Positions 11,629-22,865 are shown, numbered from the stretch's first letter. The stretch: DNA of 64,000 nucleotides from Charina bottae (GCA_023362775.1 JALMGJ010000004.1:33039429-33103428), one strand, 5' to 3'. Numbers and translations are program-made. Notes: generated by a model not told the origin, from the sequence alone.

Positions 11629-12440
11629 TCAGGAAAAACCTAAAATGAAGTTGAATGCAATGGGAATGGATTACTCAAGAACCGTATGCGATGAAACAAG
11701 AAGAGATAGGTAAAGAATGAATGTGTGTGAGAGATTGTGGGAAAGCAGGGGATGGGGCATTTGAAACTATATCTCAGAAAAGGCAACTCAGTCTAGATGC
11801 TGAGAGATGGGAAAAAACATTTCAAAGAGACTCCACCTTAATTAACTCACTGTAAGCCGGGAAATCCCACTTACAGTTTCAAGATGCTGTATTTACCTCA
11901 GACTAACAGTAAAGATACTTTATTGAAATCTATGTCTTTCTTGCTTTCTTAGTCTTAGTCTTCTTAGTCTACATGAGGCTTGACAATGGATGATGAATGA
12001 ATGAAGATTGAATATAGAGGAGAAAAGAAACATGTTGAAGTTTGCCCCTAAAGAGAGTATGAGTGACTGAGGACTGCAACACAAAACAAATATATAAATG
12101 ATGACTGAATAGGTTGAGAGGAAGGTGTTACACAGCCCCAAAATGGAGCCACAGACACCCCAGAGAAATGGGTTGGATTTTATTGAAGAACAGCACCATA
12201 AAAGCATGTCTACAAGATAACAGAATGAAAAAGAAAGTAGCAATTATTGTGGGATTAACAATCAGTGCAGGAATAGCTTCTAAGCAGGTCTGAAGATTCA
12301 TCAATACTGAGTATAGTACTGTCCTTGAAAGCCAACAAGGGGACAGTAACATATTTTAGAAGTCATTTTCTTAGCTAAGAGGGAAAGAAAAAGAGTTTTA
12401 AATTAGCACCTTGGCTCTGAGAATGGAAAGTTCAGCAGGA
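11629..12440. other. No recognised gene or element
   Basis: Unique sequence. The minus-strand ORFs at 11920-12352 overlap one another in different frames and show no domain. Confidence 0.4.
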
Positions 12441-12461
12441 GAAAGAAAGAAAGAAAGAAAG
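12441..12461. repeat. (GAAA)n microsatellite
   Basis: Five GAAA units in a purine-rich neighbourhood. Confidence 0.85.
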
Positions 12462-12572
12462 GGGACATGAAAGACAGTTTATATGTAAGAGATAGATGGG
12501 ATGCAGCGAGGTAGGACAAGGGAGAGAAAGTAAGCTGAGAAGTCAGCCTGTATGTAAAACCAGATAGTAGAT

Positions 12573-12634
12573 GGGGGGGGGAGAGACGGAGGAGGAGGAG
12601 GGGGAGGAGGAGGGGGAGGTGGAGGAGGAGGAGG
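12573..12634. repeat. Polypurine (GGA)n tract
   Basis: A run of nine G, then AGAGAC, followed by GGA triplets broken by GGGGG blocks, about 60 bases almost free of pyrimidines on the plus strand. It could adopt triplex or G-quadruplex structure. The minus-strand ORF over it (12403-12645) is low-complexity leucine and proline and is not a gene. Confidence 0.85.
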
Positions 12635-13503
12635 ACATTATACATTCCCGGATCTTGAGGATTAGCAGAGCCTCCAGATGTTTACAGACAGGAGGGTGGG
12701 GATCCCTGTCAATTGCTGTTCACCAGTGATTTTTGGCTGGGTCAGTTCAGTGCACTGGACTTAGTTTCCCAAAGTCATAGTTCTCCTAGAGCTGAAGACT
12801 GAGGACAGGTCATCAGAGGGTATCCCACTTTGTCTGATCTGGAGCCAGCTGATCAGGCCAAGAGAGTTGGCTCCTCAAGGATGTGAAACTAAATACTACA
12901 GGTCTGCTTCAGAGACCTGAGAAGGCTGTGTTTTGGGAGACTAAGGAAACAGGTACTGGAGGGCTTGAGTTTAGCTTCTGGAAAGCAGCATTTGCTCAGG
13001 GCTATAGCTGCATGTTTGACTCAGTGCAGGGCTTCAACAAGCTTCTGTTGTTGTTGTGGCTGGATTGTTTGTGTTGTTTATTGATTGGGTGATTTTTTTT
13101 CCCAAACAACTTTATTGAAATTTTAAAAAGAAAGATTAAAAAACTATAACAAGAACTAATATTTAGAATAAAGAGAAAATCAAAAAGAAGGAAGTAGGAA
13201 AAGAATAGGGCTAAAGGGCAGAAAAAAATAAAATAAAAAAGAGAGAAAAGAAATACAGAAAAGGATTATAAAGACATGACTTCTGACTTTCCTTTACAGC
13301 AGTTATAAGTAAAAATGTAAATTAACCTCTTACTCTATGGTTACACCATTACTTACATTTTTTCTATAATCCATTTTTCTTCTATGGATTCTATAATCCA
13401 TACATCATAATTTCATTTTTTTCTGTTTCCCACAAAAAGTCAATAAGGAGATTCCAATCAGCATTAAACTTACATAACATCTTAAAACATCTTACATAAA
13501 AAA

Positions 13504-14185
13504 GAATGAAAATCAGCACCTGAGAACAGCCCTGAAGGCCTGTGGATATCCAAATTGGGCCTTCACCAAATCTAAATCTACCAGACCTAAAACAGCGACA
13601 GATAGGGCTGAGACTCAGAGTAAACGAAAGAACCTGGTCATTCCCTACATGGCTGGCGTGTCTGAAAAGATAAAACGGATATTTGGCAAACACCACATAC
13701 CTGTATATTTCAAACCCACCAACACACTGAGACAGAGGCTTGTACACCCCAAAGATCAAACTCCAAAACATAAGAAAAGCAATGTAGTTTATGCAATCCA
13801 GTGCAGTGAGGAGTGCTCTGAACTCTACATTGGAGAAACCAAACAACCTATGTACAGGAGGATGGCACAACACAGGAGAAATAACACCACAGGACCAGAG
13901 TCAGCAGTTTATCTTCATCTAAAAGAAAAAGGACACTCATTTGAGGACATTAATGTTCACATTTTAGACAGAGAAGATAGGTGGTTTGAGAGAGGGGTCA
14001 AGGAATCCATTTATGCCAACTTGGAAAATCCTTCCTTGAATAGAGGTGGGGGCCTCAGGCACAAACTCTCCCCCATCTTCCTCCCCGTGTTGTCTTCTGT
14101 GCCTAGGAAGATTAAGACCATTTCAGAAGCTCAACAGCAGCATGGTGTTTTTAACGACCCTCCATTAGATGATAAAAGGACTTAA
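13504..14185 (+). pseudogene. PLE polyprotein C-terminus: RT tail and GIY-YIG endonuclease
   Basis: An intact element would make a reverse transcriptase fused to a GIY-YIG endonuclease that nicks the target and primes cDNA. The part left here starts in the RT-to-linker region (frame at 13504: NENQHLRTALKACGYPNW). An extra C near 13559-13561 shifts it into the main frame, which is open to the stop after 14182. LVIPYMAGVSEKIKRIF and the TLRQRLVHPKD linker precede the endonuclease: VYAIQC as the GIY strand, ELYIGET as the YIG strand, then the arginine-bearing YRRMAQHRR and a downstream glutamate-containing helix. The 178-codon ATG frame at 13649 is a fragment of the roughly 800-residue protein and would have no RT. 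The endonuclease looks structurally complete but lacks its partner domain. Confidence 0.85.
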
Positions 14186-14282
14186 AAATTACATCTCAAT
14201 ATAACCATGATCTAGCCCCAGGTGTAAGGTCACACAGCTACCTAGGAACATATTTAGGATTCCCTTACCAACTTTGCTCAGA

Positions 14283-14319
14283 CTGAAGAAGCCCCTTGGA
14301 TAAGGAGCGAAACGTTTCC
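14283..14319 (+). ncRNA. Hammerhead ribozyme motif (PLE B)
   Basis: CTGAAGA at 14283-14289, stem II GCCCCTT/AAGGAGC with one C-A mismatch, GAAAC at 14309-14313 and then GTTTCC. The core is intact. Confidence 0.78.
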
Positions 14320-14699
14320 ATTAAGAAAATAGAAATCCAGTTGACATGATTCAAGCTACAGAAAATTCCACCTGGATGACTGAGAACCTTCATAGACATA
14401 ACATCTTATCTCTAATTAAAGATGTCAATTTGGCCATCTCAGCAAGTTCCATAATCTTCACCATCCATTCCTCCATGGTGGGTAAATTTGAATCTTTCCA
14501 CCTTTGTGCATATAATAATCTCACTGCAGTTGTCATATACAAGAACAAAGTTCCATGACTTTTTATAGATTGAGTGATTGGTTATGTACTACCAGATTCC
14601 AAAATGCCTCCCAACACTTTATAAATTCCATCCCATTAAAACGAAAATACATAAGAAGAAGATAAATAAAAACAAGTAATCCACACTCTAACCTAGCAC

Positions 14700-15870
14700 C
14701 CAATATCAATGGCAATGAACTTTACAGATAAAGGTTTTACAGAAGACCTATGTTTTAATGGCCTTACTAGATACCACTAGGGATGTCACCCTCCCAATAT
14801 CATGCAGAAAGCTGTTTCAAAGAGAGGGGGATGGCAATGAATAAACCCCATCTTTTCAAACCTCCATATGGGGCAGACCCTGACCCAAGTGGGCAGAATG
14901 GTCCTTCAAATGGCTAGGAGACAAGTCATTAAGGACTTTAGTTTAAAATCAACACCTTTTATTGTACTTGGAAACCTAGTGAGAGCTAATGCAGTACCTG
15001 CAACAACAGTGTGACTGTAAGAGTTTTCACCCACCAGCTACTTCATTTTGTACCAACTGCATTTCCCATGTGATCTTCAAAGGTACCCCTATATACAGCA
15101 CAATGCAAGTAGGCCATTTCTGGGGCAATGAGAGTGTGAGTTACTGTTATCAGGATCTGAACCAGGAAGAGCTGCAACAGGCAACATCAGCCAAAGCTGA
15201 GCAAAGTGCCCCCTATCCACAGCCTCTATCCAACACCAGCTGTGAGTCCAGGAGGATTCCCCATAATTATGGACCTACTTTACCTGCTTTAAAATCAAAA
15301 CTAGTGCTGTCAGAGAGCCGGGGTTTTTTTTGGGGTGGGGTTGGGGGATAACAGCACCTCCATCTTGCTTGGATTCTACTTTAGCTTTTTATTCCCTTTC
15401 ACTCTCTCGCAGGTTCTAAATACCAGGTCAAGACTACCACTATGTCTTCCTGTCAGCTCAGGCTGAAGATCTGTACCTACTGTATGTATTATCAGACTAG
15501 TAATGATGCTTCATTCCAAGTCTCTCCTGGAGGCTTCATGCAATTGTTGAAAAGAAGGGAGGGATAGATAAACCCATGGCACCCTGTATGGAAACAACCA
15601 CCAGACTGATCTCTCTTCCCCTATCACAGCAACTAGAAACATCAGGAAGGAACAAAGAAAAAACTTTAAAAACATATAAACTTTTCACCCAGTGCCCCAA
15701 TCCCAAACTTTGTGGTCTAGAAGAGTACCATGGTCTTAAAGGCTGCTGTAGGGTTTAAATGGTCCAGGAGTGCTGCTCTTCACCCACCCAGATCCTGACA
15801 AAGGTCATTCACCAGAGTGACCAACACAGTTTCCATCCAATGCCCAGGTCTGATCCATGACTGAGAGGGG
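14700..15870 (-). mobile_element. L2 LINE, antisense, RT and C-terminal region
   Basis: Reading the minus strand upward gives decayed L2 motifs in order. From 15860 down: VLVTLVNDLCQDLGG and AAFKTMVL (intact L2: LSAAFDTIDHGIL), then PSLLFNNCMKPP (intact: SPLLFNIYMKPL) near 15525-15585. Further down, around 14985-15110, lies the region that matches the L2 downstream part (GLPLK...MQLVQNE). Many stops interrupt it. It is the same family as the plus-strand copies at 4, 22, 24, 42 and 45 kb. The 3' edge near 14700 is approximate. Confidence 0.75.
15506..15813. repeat. Source copy of a 308-bp duplicated L2 segment
   Basis: This stretch recurs at 16827-17134, offset 1321 bp, with about ten mismatches counted by eye (roughly 97% identity). 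It belongs to the surrounding antisense L2 and is not bounded by direct repeats here, so it is the likely source. Confidence 0.85.
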
Positions 15871-16812
15871 TAGAGATAGACCATTTTCTTTACAACTCAT
15901 CACTTTCTCTTAACCTCTTCAGAATCAACAAGTTCCCCCCCACCCCCATATCTCAGTTGATAACACTAGGCATTTCCTCTGTCACTCTACACTCCAGGCA
16001 TATTTTCTCACACTTTATTTCCCAGCATTCTTCAGTAAACTGAGAAGATCCCTGGATTCTTTGCATAGGAGGAGTTCCAGAGTTCAACCAGGTGCTTAGA
16101 AGAACTGCTTGCCAGACTTCTGTGAAAATGCCAGAGTGCCCACTGGAATGCATTCATATCCATGAGGCACCTGGAGCAAACCATCCTAATCAAGTGTGTG
16201 GCTGGGCTGAAGTTCACTCCATTAATGTCTTAGATGGCTCAGAAAATTTCCCTGGAGTAAGCCAAAGCCTGCAAAGAAGAGGATTTGCTCAGAGATGACT
16301 GCCCGACTGCTCAGTTTCTCCATGAGTGATTTTAGCTAGAAATGGAAATAAGATCTTAAATTTAGATTTCGGGGATAAGCAATGGCTTGCAAATGAGAGG
16401 GTGCTCAGAGATGGCAGCCCAACTCTGCAGTTTTCCCGTGAGTGACTTCATCAATAGATGGAATCTTTTCTTCTTGAAGTGGCTGGCCAAAAATCAGGGT
16501 TTTTTTCCCCTATTTTCTGAATTCTGGGGGATTCCCTGTCATCCCATCACCCATGGAAAACATGCACAAAGTCTTCCCAGTTGTGATTGTCTTATAATGA
16601 GCTATTCCCTTTTTCTTGCATTCAAGGTGATCAGGATTCATGAGATTTGTAATCCAATTAATCTTTCAACAGGATGCTTACCTACAGTATATACTCCATC
16701 TTCCAACATTGGAAGTTTTACCCCTGTAGGCATCATTGGCATTAAACCTGAGTAAAGGTCACATTTACAAGAGGGAATAAGTAAGAGAAGGAGGAGTACT
16801 CATAAGCATTGC
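15871..16812. other. No recognised gene; diverged local duplication
   Basis: 16266-16347 and 16380-16462 are two diverged copies of one stretch (shared GCTCAGAGATG, CTCAGTTT/GCAGTTTT, GTGAGTGACTT-like words). The ORFs at 16092-16298 and 16387-16755 run across them without a recognisable domain. Confidence 0.45.
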
Positions 16813-16829
16813 CCTATAGTCATCCCATG

Positions 16830-17132
16830 CTTCATTCCAAGTCTCTCCTAGAGGCTTCATGCAATTGTTGAAAAACAGGGAGGGATAGATAAACCTGTGG
16901 CACCATGTATGGAAACAACCACCAGACTGATCTCTCTTCCCCTATCACAGCAACTAGAAACATCAGGAAGGAACAAAGAAAAAACTTTAAAAACATATAA
17001 ACTTTTCACCCAGTGCCCCAATCCCAAACCTTGTGGTCTAGAAGAGTACCATGGTCTTAAAGGCTGCTGTAGGGTTTAAATAGTCCAGGAGTGCTGCTCT
17101 TCACCCACCCAGATCCTGACAAAGACCATTCA
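16830..17132. mobile_element. 303-bp templated copy of internal L2 sequence with 17-bp direct repeats
   Basis: The segment is a near copy of 15509-15811 in the same orientation. CCTATAGTCATCCCATG flanks it exactly at 16813-16829 and 17133-17149. The copied piece has neither an L2 3' end nor a poly-A, so it is not an ordinary 3'-primed LINE insertion. Confidence 0.8.
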
Positions 17133-17149
17133 CCTATAGTCATCCCATG

Positions 17150-17879
17150 TCTCCTCCAATACCTGCCATGCTATGATGGTTTTTCTTCCTATATAAACCT
17201 AAAATGATATCATATTAAGGTTCTAGGAGTGAAAGGTTCTCAAAGGGAGGGATTTCTGATCAAAGGCAGGGCTTTAATTTTACAAAAGGGAAGATCAAAG
17301 CAGTTGTGATTGGATGAGTTTGGAAAAATAGAAGAGTATTAACAGGTGTAGTGAATGAGTTGGTGTAAACTAGGTTTAGCTATATTTCCCTTTCTTTTAT
17401 CTCATCTCATTAACTTCTTCTACATGCTTTTTCTTACTTCTTTCCTGTGCCCTGCATAACATTCCTTATCCCAAGAGGGAATATTATGCTGGTTATGTAT
17501 GAAGGTAGGTGTTTATATAGGCAGAATTAACTATCTTCCACCCACCTTTTAACCTTTTTGGCATTAGCTAGGCTTGATTTCATTTTAAATCAAGTGGATT
17601 AATTAGGTTTGGTTTTAATTTAGATTTTTAAAAAAAATTCTTTGGCTTGTTTTCTGTGCTTATAATTTATTATTGTAATTATATATTTCAGTGTTCTGTC
17701 CCACTGAGTTCTCTTTATTTATTGTGTGTGAATTTTATTTAATTTACAGCCAGAGAGGGAAAGAGCAAGCCTGTCTGCATCTGGCATGCATTGCTGCCTT
17801 CTAGGCAAGGCAGACTCCTTTCCCTTCCAGTTGTCATGATGAAGTACCAGGATTAGTGGGCTCCCCGATTGTCTTCTGC
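17150..17879. other. No recognised gene or element
   Basis: AT-rich unique sequence with no coherent frame or known repeat. Confidence 0.4.
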
Positions 17880-17894
17880 TATTGCTAATTGGCA

Positions 17895-18225
17895 AGGGGC
17901 GTGGTGGCTCAGCGGGTAAGATGCCAGGCTTGTCGATCAGAAGATCGCAAGTTCGGAGGTTCGAATCCCTAGCCCTGCGTGACGGAGTGAGCTCCCGCAC
18001 TCGCCCCAGCTCTTGCCAACCTAGCAATTCGAAAGCATGCAAATGCAAGTAGATGAATAGGTACCACTTCGGTGGGATGGTAACAGCATTCCACATGCGT
18101 CATGCTGGCCACATGACCGTGGAAGTGTCTTCAGACAATGATGGCTCTTTGGCTAACAAACAGAGATGAGCACCGGCCCCTAGAGTCGGACACGACTGCA
18201 CAAATGTGCAGGGGGAACCTTTACT
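17895..18225 (+). mobile_element. Sauria-type tRNA SINE, full length
   Basis: The tRNA-related head has a pol III A box (TGGCTCAGCGGG, 17905-17916) and B box (GGTTCGAATCCC, 17958-17969). The body follows, with GACGGAGTGAGCTCCCGCAC and CACATGACCGTGGAAG. The tail has AGAGTCGGACACGACTG (18183-18199), shared in form with RTE/BovB LINE 3' ends, and ends GGGGGAACCTTTACTT. The target duplication TATTGCTAATTGGCA is exact over 15 bp (17880-17894 and 18226-18240), so the insertion is young. The SINE codes for nothing and depends on an RTE-type LINE for movement. Confidence 0.92.
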
Positions 18226-18240
18226 TATTGCTAATTGGCA

Positions 18241-19243
18241 CATATAAACATAGTTTGAAGCTTCTTATCTATAGCCTAATTATCAATCTGCTGACAAAGA
18301 ACAACTGTTTACTTTTTCTGAACCAAAACATTATTGATCTATATTTCTCCTATGTTTTCAATTCATCACATACTGGCATTAAACCAGAAATGCACAAATG
18401 TAGTTCCTTGAAAACCAAGAGTATGGTCCTTACAGTCTCTCCAAAGTTGTCCACAAAATTGTAATGGAAACAGAAAAGGAAAATATTAAATATACAGGGA
18501 ATAATCATATTCACTTGATTAAACTAAATTGCATTAACTTAAATCTAGCTGTTTATCCTAGACCCACTTAAATTTTGCAGTGTGGTCCCCAACAGACTAC
18601 TAAAAGGCCAAAGATATCTATAAGCCCAACAAATCACTTTCTTCTAGCTACAGTCCTTTCAATAAAGAAAAGTAAATGGGGTTGCTGTTGTAGGATTTAC
18701 TGACAAACTGACTGTGAAATGTTTCTGGCATTAATGCTCTAGATTCTTGTACATGTCTACTCATAAGTAGGTCCAGCTGAATTCAGTTAAGCTTCTTCCC
18801 AGGCAAGTCAACATGGGATTGTAATCTAAATGTTATAAATCAGTGAGCATGAAGATACAACCTCAAACCGCATAGACAGTGGCAGAAAAGGCAATACACT
18901 ATACAGTGACATAGGTGTAAGAAGGATATGTGGAAAGATCCATCTGGGAACATGGAATTGACTCTCTTGAGTCCTCACCTTTGCTATCAAATGGCACTTT
19001 CAAATGCTAGTATAATTATTCAATATTTGTATAGTCAGTATATCTTTTATATATAAAAATAAAAGTAAGCACAGACTCTCTCTGCCACTCACTCCCTGCC
19101 CTTATGAAGAAAAGGCTCACGAAAACAGAAGGAGACAGGAGGCACAAGATGAGCAAGTGCAGCTAAATATGTTTTCTTACGCTTCACTTTATCTAGAGTT
19201 ATCATGAAGCAGAATAATGAACAGTGAATAGCCTTCTGGCAAA
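18241..19243. other. No recognised gene or element
   Basis: Unique AT-rich sequence. The frame at 18138-18464 begins inside the SINE and is not a gene. Confidence 0.4.
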
Positions 19244-19244
19244 C

Positions 19245-19302
<58 letters not shown>
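19245..19302. repeat. (GA)n microsatellite with GACA variants
   Basis: About 58 bases of GA and GAGACA units, most regular at 19270-19300. Confidence 0.92.
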
Positions 19303-19304
<2 letters not shown>

Positions 19305-20224
19305 TTATGCAGCCTTTTTGTCATCCTTCCAGACATCCTTCTGTGCACATCTCTACTTCCTGATCAAACCTAATCCCGGGTTGTGGGGGTGGGGATCTTG
19401 TTTGATACCAACAGGGACTTGCAGAAGAGACAGAGAGAGGCATAAATGTTCCATTTGGCAGTTACTTGCCAGACAAGTGGTCAAGGTTCACAGATTCTTT
19501 CCAGTGAACCTGGCTTGTTTCAAGTGAACTGAGGCAATCAATAGGCTTGGATGGAAACTCTGTGGTTTTGCAGAAACCTGACCTATCATCAGAAAAAAAC
19601 CCAAGTTGTTTATGAAGAGTTTAGTCTTCAGTCCTGTGGTTTGTTTGATCAGAAACCTCAAAGCAATTCTCAAGTGACCTGGAGCTTTAAAGCAATTCAC
19701 ACAAAACTACTGTAACCCAGTGGCTGGGCCTTCCTAAGGAAACATCTGCTTTTTCTCTGGCCATTGTAACACTCACTACATCCAAGGGCTATTTCATACT
19801 CAGCATATTGTACTCCCGTTGGGTTATCCAAATATAAAATTTAATTCTACTGATGGGCTGTAGAACAAGTGAAATTCCAAATGCTTCTGAATTAAAACTC
19901 CTAGCAAGACCAGTCGACAAGCCAGCCCTAAATGTCTCCTAAAAATGCCCAGAAGTGCTGACCAGGATAGATGAAGTTCCCTCCCTACAATCCTGCCTAT
20001 TTTAAAGAAGTATGCACCTAATTATTCATCTATACTCATTAAGTGTGATAGGGTGCCTAAGGATTTCAGGTATAATTGTCCCTTTGGTTGTGACTGGGGG
20101 TTTAATCAGTCTAAGGCTACCATATCTGGGCTTCAAAAATCCATATGACCACTAGATGGTAGCAAAGAGATTCGTTGTTGACATCGAATGATCTGGATTT
20201 TGGCAGCCCAGACATAGTAGCTCT
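19303..20224. other. No recognised gene or element
   Basis: Short chance ORFs only (19318-19527 plus, 19488-19700 minus). Confidence 0.4.
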
Positions 20225-20232
20225 GTGTAAAC

Positions 20233-20665
20233 TAGGCTGACCATACGTCCCGTTTTGAATGGGACAGTCCCGTTTTTTTAGCATTTTTCAACCGTCCCAT
20301 CGTTTTGATAAAAATCTAAAATTTGTCCCATTTTTTTAACCCGGCGGGAATGGCGCAGAAGGAGGATTCGAGCCGGAGCTGCCGATTGGAGGAAGCCTGG
20401 AAGAGGAAGCCCTCCCGCCTGTCAGCGTGCGGCAAAGGAGGGCGGGGTTTGCAGGTGGGAGCCAATCGCGTTGACCGGGGGGCGGGGTTTGTAGGTGGGA
20501 GCCAATCGCACGGACCGGGGCGGGGTTTGCAGATGGGAGCCAATCACGTGGACCGGGGGGGGCGGGGACCCATTTTTTTCATGAATACGGAATATTACAT
20601 AAGTCCCTGTCCCATTTTGCCATCCCAACGTCCCGTTTTTGTCTCAAGAAAATATGGTCAGCCTA
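20233..20665. mobile_element. hAT-like non-autonomous element, copy 1 (three GC/CCAAT units)
   Basis: Terminal inverted repeats TAGGCTGACCATA (20233) and TATGGTCAGCCTA (ending 20665) continue inward as TCCCGTTTT-type subterminal repeats. The flanks GTGTAAAC (20225-20232) and GTGTTAAC (20666-20673) match at 7 of 8, the 8-bp duplication expected of hAT elements. The interior holds a minisatellite at 20441-20570. The same element is at 40881-41316. ORFs on both strands over it are by-products of the GC-rich repeat; there is no transposase. Confidence 0.85.
20441..20570. repeat. 38-40 bp minisatellite with GC box and CCAAT box per unit
   Basis: Three units, each with GGGCGGGGTTT (Sp1-type GC box), GGGAGCCAATC (NF-Y-type CCAAT box) and a GGACCGGGG-like end. 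The GCCAAT words start at 20461, 20501 and 20539. Promoter-like activity is an inference from the motif pair. Confidence 0.85.
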
Positions 20666-20673
20666 GTGTTAAC

Positions 20674-22274
20674 CCATATGTCTTCTACAACTGTTTCTGA
20701 CTCTCTCTGGGTAAGTTTTGTCTATTTGTTGTCTCACAACATCAGGCAGACAACAAGCACAAAAGGTTCAGTAGGCTGCTGTGGGTAGTGGAGAGCTATA
20801 TTCATCGTAATGAATCACAAATTGTACAGGAGGATTTAGAATTATCTTCAGAATAATATAAGAAGATCCCTGATTAGTCAGACCAATGGCCCATTTAGTC
20901 TATGTAGTCACACAGTGGCCATCAGGATGCATTAATATCTCTGTTACCCTAGCAACTGCTACTTATAGTACACTGCTGTGATTCAACAAGGAGCATACAG
21001 TCATTTGACTGGTAGCCACAAATAGTATGTTCCTCCAAGAATTTGTACAGGCCTCTTATAAAAACCATCTAAACTTGTTCTAAAATGGCAGCACATTTCC
21101 ATATTCTAACTGTACTTGAAGAAGTACCTCCTTTTATCAACTCTGAAATACCCTGTATTTAATTTCAGTGGCAGATTCCTAGTCCTAACTCTAAATGTGG
21201 ATGTAGGAGGGGAACACCCTCTCTTTATCCACATTTTTACTGTGATGTCATACATCTTAACTGTGTCTTCCCTTATGCAACTTAGCTCAACATTAAAAAG
21301 CCCCACTGCTTAGTTTTTTTCCTTGTAGGGGAGATGCTCTCTTTTGTTCTACAATAGCTTTACTGACATTTTGGGACCAAATCTATACATATTTCAGGTA
21401 GGATCTTGCCATTGATCTGAAAAAGGGCATTAATTTATTGACAGTTTTATTTTTAGTTCCCTTCAAGTTGATTCCAAGCACTGAATTTGCCTTTCTTTTT
21501 AAAAGACACTGCTCACCATGTTGACCTTCTCATTGAATTTGTCCACCATGACTCTTAAGATTCCTTTCCTGATCAATCATTGCCAGCTCAGATCACATTA
21601 ACATATATACAAAGTTTATGTGTCTTGAACTGAGGTACATGACTCTGCAGTTCCTTACCCTAAACTGCATTTGCCACTTAAATGCACACTCACTTTATTT
21701 AGAGAGATCTTTTTGAAACTCACCCTAAAAAAAAATTGGATTTTATCACCACAAATGGTTTGGTCTCCTCAGCAGACCTGCTGTACGTCTACACTGCATT
21801 GAACTGCCATTTCAACTCCCCACCATTTCCACTTCTGCACTACATGCATCTCCAGGTCCAGTGGCTTAAAATTCTGAGAACCACTTAAAATACCAATGTT
21901 CTTCCTTCAACTGACTGAAAGGAGAAAACTAGTATTCTACCACCACTGTTTCCATAAACATTCTTCACCTCCACCCAACCCCCACATTCTCCCATCTACT
22001 TTTCTTTGTTCATGAGAGAGCTCCAAATCCACCAAATCACTATCCTCTGTCCCCCTTAAAGACTGATGAAATTATGGCATCCCTCACTGATGTTATTGCT
22101 GCTGAACCACTAAGGAGATGGGGGAGAGGCTTGCTTGATTTCAGGAGCTGAGAAGCACTTCACCCACAAGCTCTGCAGAGCATCACTGTTTCAAACGAAG
22201 AAGGTCTCATTTAGTGCAGTTTGAGAAACACTACACCAAAGCCAAAGGGAAAATGGCTCAACTGCTGAGCAGAG
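20674..22274. other. No recognised gene or element
   Basis: Unique sequence with chance ORFs (21106-21306 minus and 21116-21313 plus overlap each other). No repeat family recognised. Confidence 0.4.
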
Positions 22275-22279
22275 ATGAT

Positions 22280-22815
22280 GGAACTGACTCTCGAAGGGCA
22301 TAAAGGGCATGGGACCAGGGTATCTGAGGGACCGTCTTATCCCAATTACATCTACCTGCCCCACCCGATCATGCAGGGAGGGCATGCTTCGGATCCCATC
22401 ACTAAAAGAATTCCATCTAGCGGGGTCCAGGAGGCATGCCTTCTCTGCGATAGCACCCGCCCTGTGGAATATCTTGCCCCCAGAGGTGAGACGGGCGCCC
22501 TCACTCCTGGCCTTCAGGAAGTCTTTAAAGACCTGGTTCTGCCACCTTGCTTGGAAGGAAATAATAGTTCCTCCTGGGGGTGGTTGGCTTAGTAATACCC
22601 TCCTTTTAAGAGGGTATTAAGGCTATCACCTTAGATTCGCTCTGAGGGGCCCTTTTTATAACTTAAGAATACTCTGCCTTTGGATTCTATTTTACTCATT
22701 CTATTTTAAATTATGGTTTATTACGTATGTTTTTATTAGAAATGTATATCAATGATTTTAATTCTGTTGTAAACCGCCCAGAGTCCCCCTTGGGGGAGTT
22801 GGGCGGTGATAAATC
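22280..22815 (+). mobile_element. L2 LINE 3' end with ORF2 C-terminus
   Basis: The frame at 22309-22620 carries the L2 C-terminal signature: GPGYLRDRLIPI, then CREGMLRIPSLKEFHLAG, HAFSAIAPALWNILPPEVR and SLLAFRKSLKTW. The 3' UTR ends in the family hairpin (ACCGCCCAGAGTCCCCC / GGGGGAGTTGGGCGGT, about 22772-22808) and then the ATAA tail. It is the least decayed L2 C-terminus in the window and is truncated at the 5' end. Confidence 0.9.
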
Positions 22816-22817
22816 CA

Positions 22818-22818
22818 A

Positions 22819-22865
<47 letters not shown>

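Larger units (their letters stand above)
13485..14395 (+). mobile_element. Penelope-like element family B with GIY-YIG frame
   Basis: Inserted in the antisense L1. ACATAACATCTTA is present at 13472-13484 and 14396-14408, an exact 13-bp target duplication. The copy holds the end of the PLE polyprotein (about 13504-14185) and one sense terminal region with a hammerhead (14283-14319), ending in GAACCTTCATAG. There is no left inverted arm, so the copy is 5' truncated inside the reverse transcriptase C-terminal region. Confidence 0.88.
13095..14567 (-). mobile_element. L1 LINE 3' end, antisense, split by a Penelope element
   Basis: The antisense poly-A (T8 at 13093-13100) is followed by AACAACTTTATTGAAATTTT, the complement of a 3' end carrying an AATAAA signal. 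The copy resumes after the PLE at 14409 with TCTAATTAAAGATGTCAATT, then the CATATAATAATCTCACTGC stretch that I know from squamate L1 3' regions. GATTGGGTGATT (13083-13094) and GATTGAGTGATT (14568-14579) match at 11 of 12 as the target duplication. Without the PLE the copy is about 550 bp, strongly 5' truncated. L1 is the best family fit, from style and poly-A; the insertion boundaries are firmer than the family name. Confidence 0.68.

Noticed and set aside
11150..11650. ORF 11322-11648 as a gene
   Set aside because: It reads across the arms of two Penelope copies and their TSDs.
17895..17975. tRNA gene, because A and B boxes are present
   Set aside because: The sequence continues into the Sauria-type SINE body and tail, is flanked by a 15-bp TSD and recurs at 27.0 and 29.2 kb.
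20441..20570. CRISPR-like array because of regular 38-40 bp units
   Set aside because: Units are tandem with no unique spacers, inside a eukaryotic transposon.
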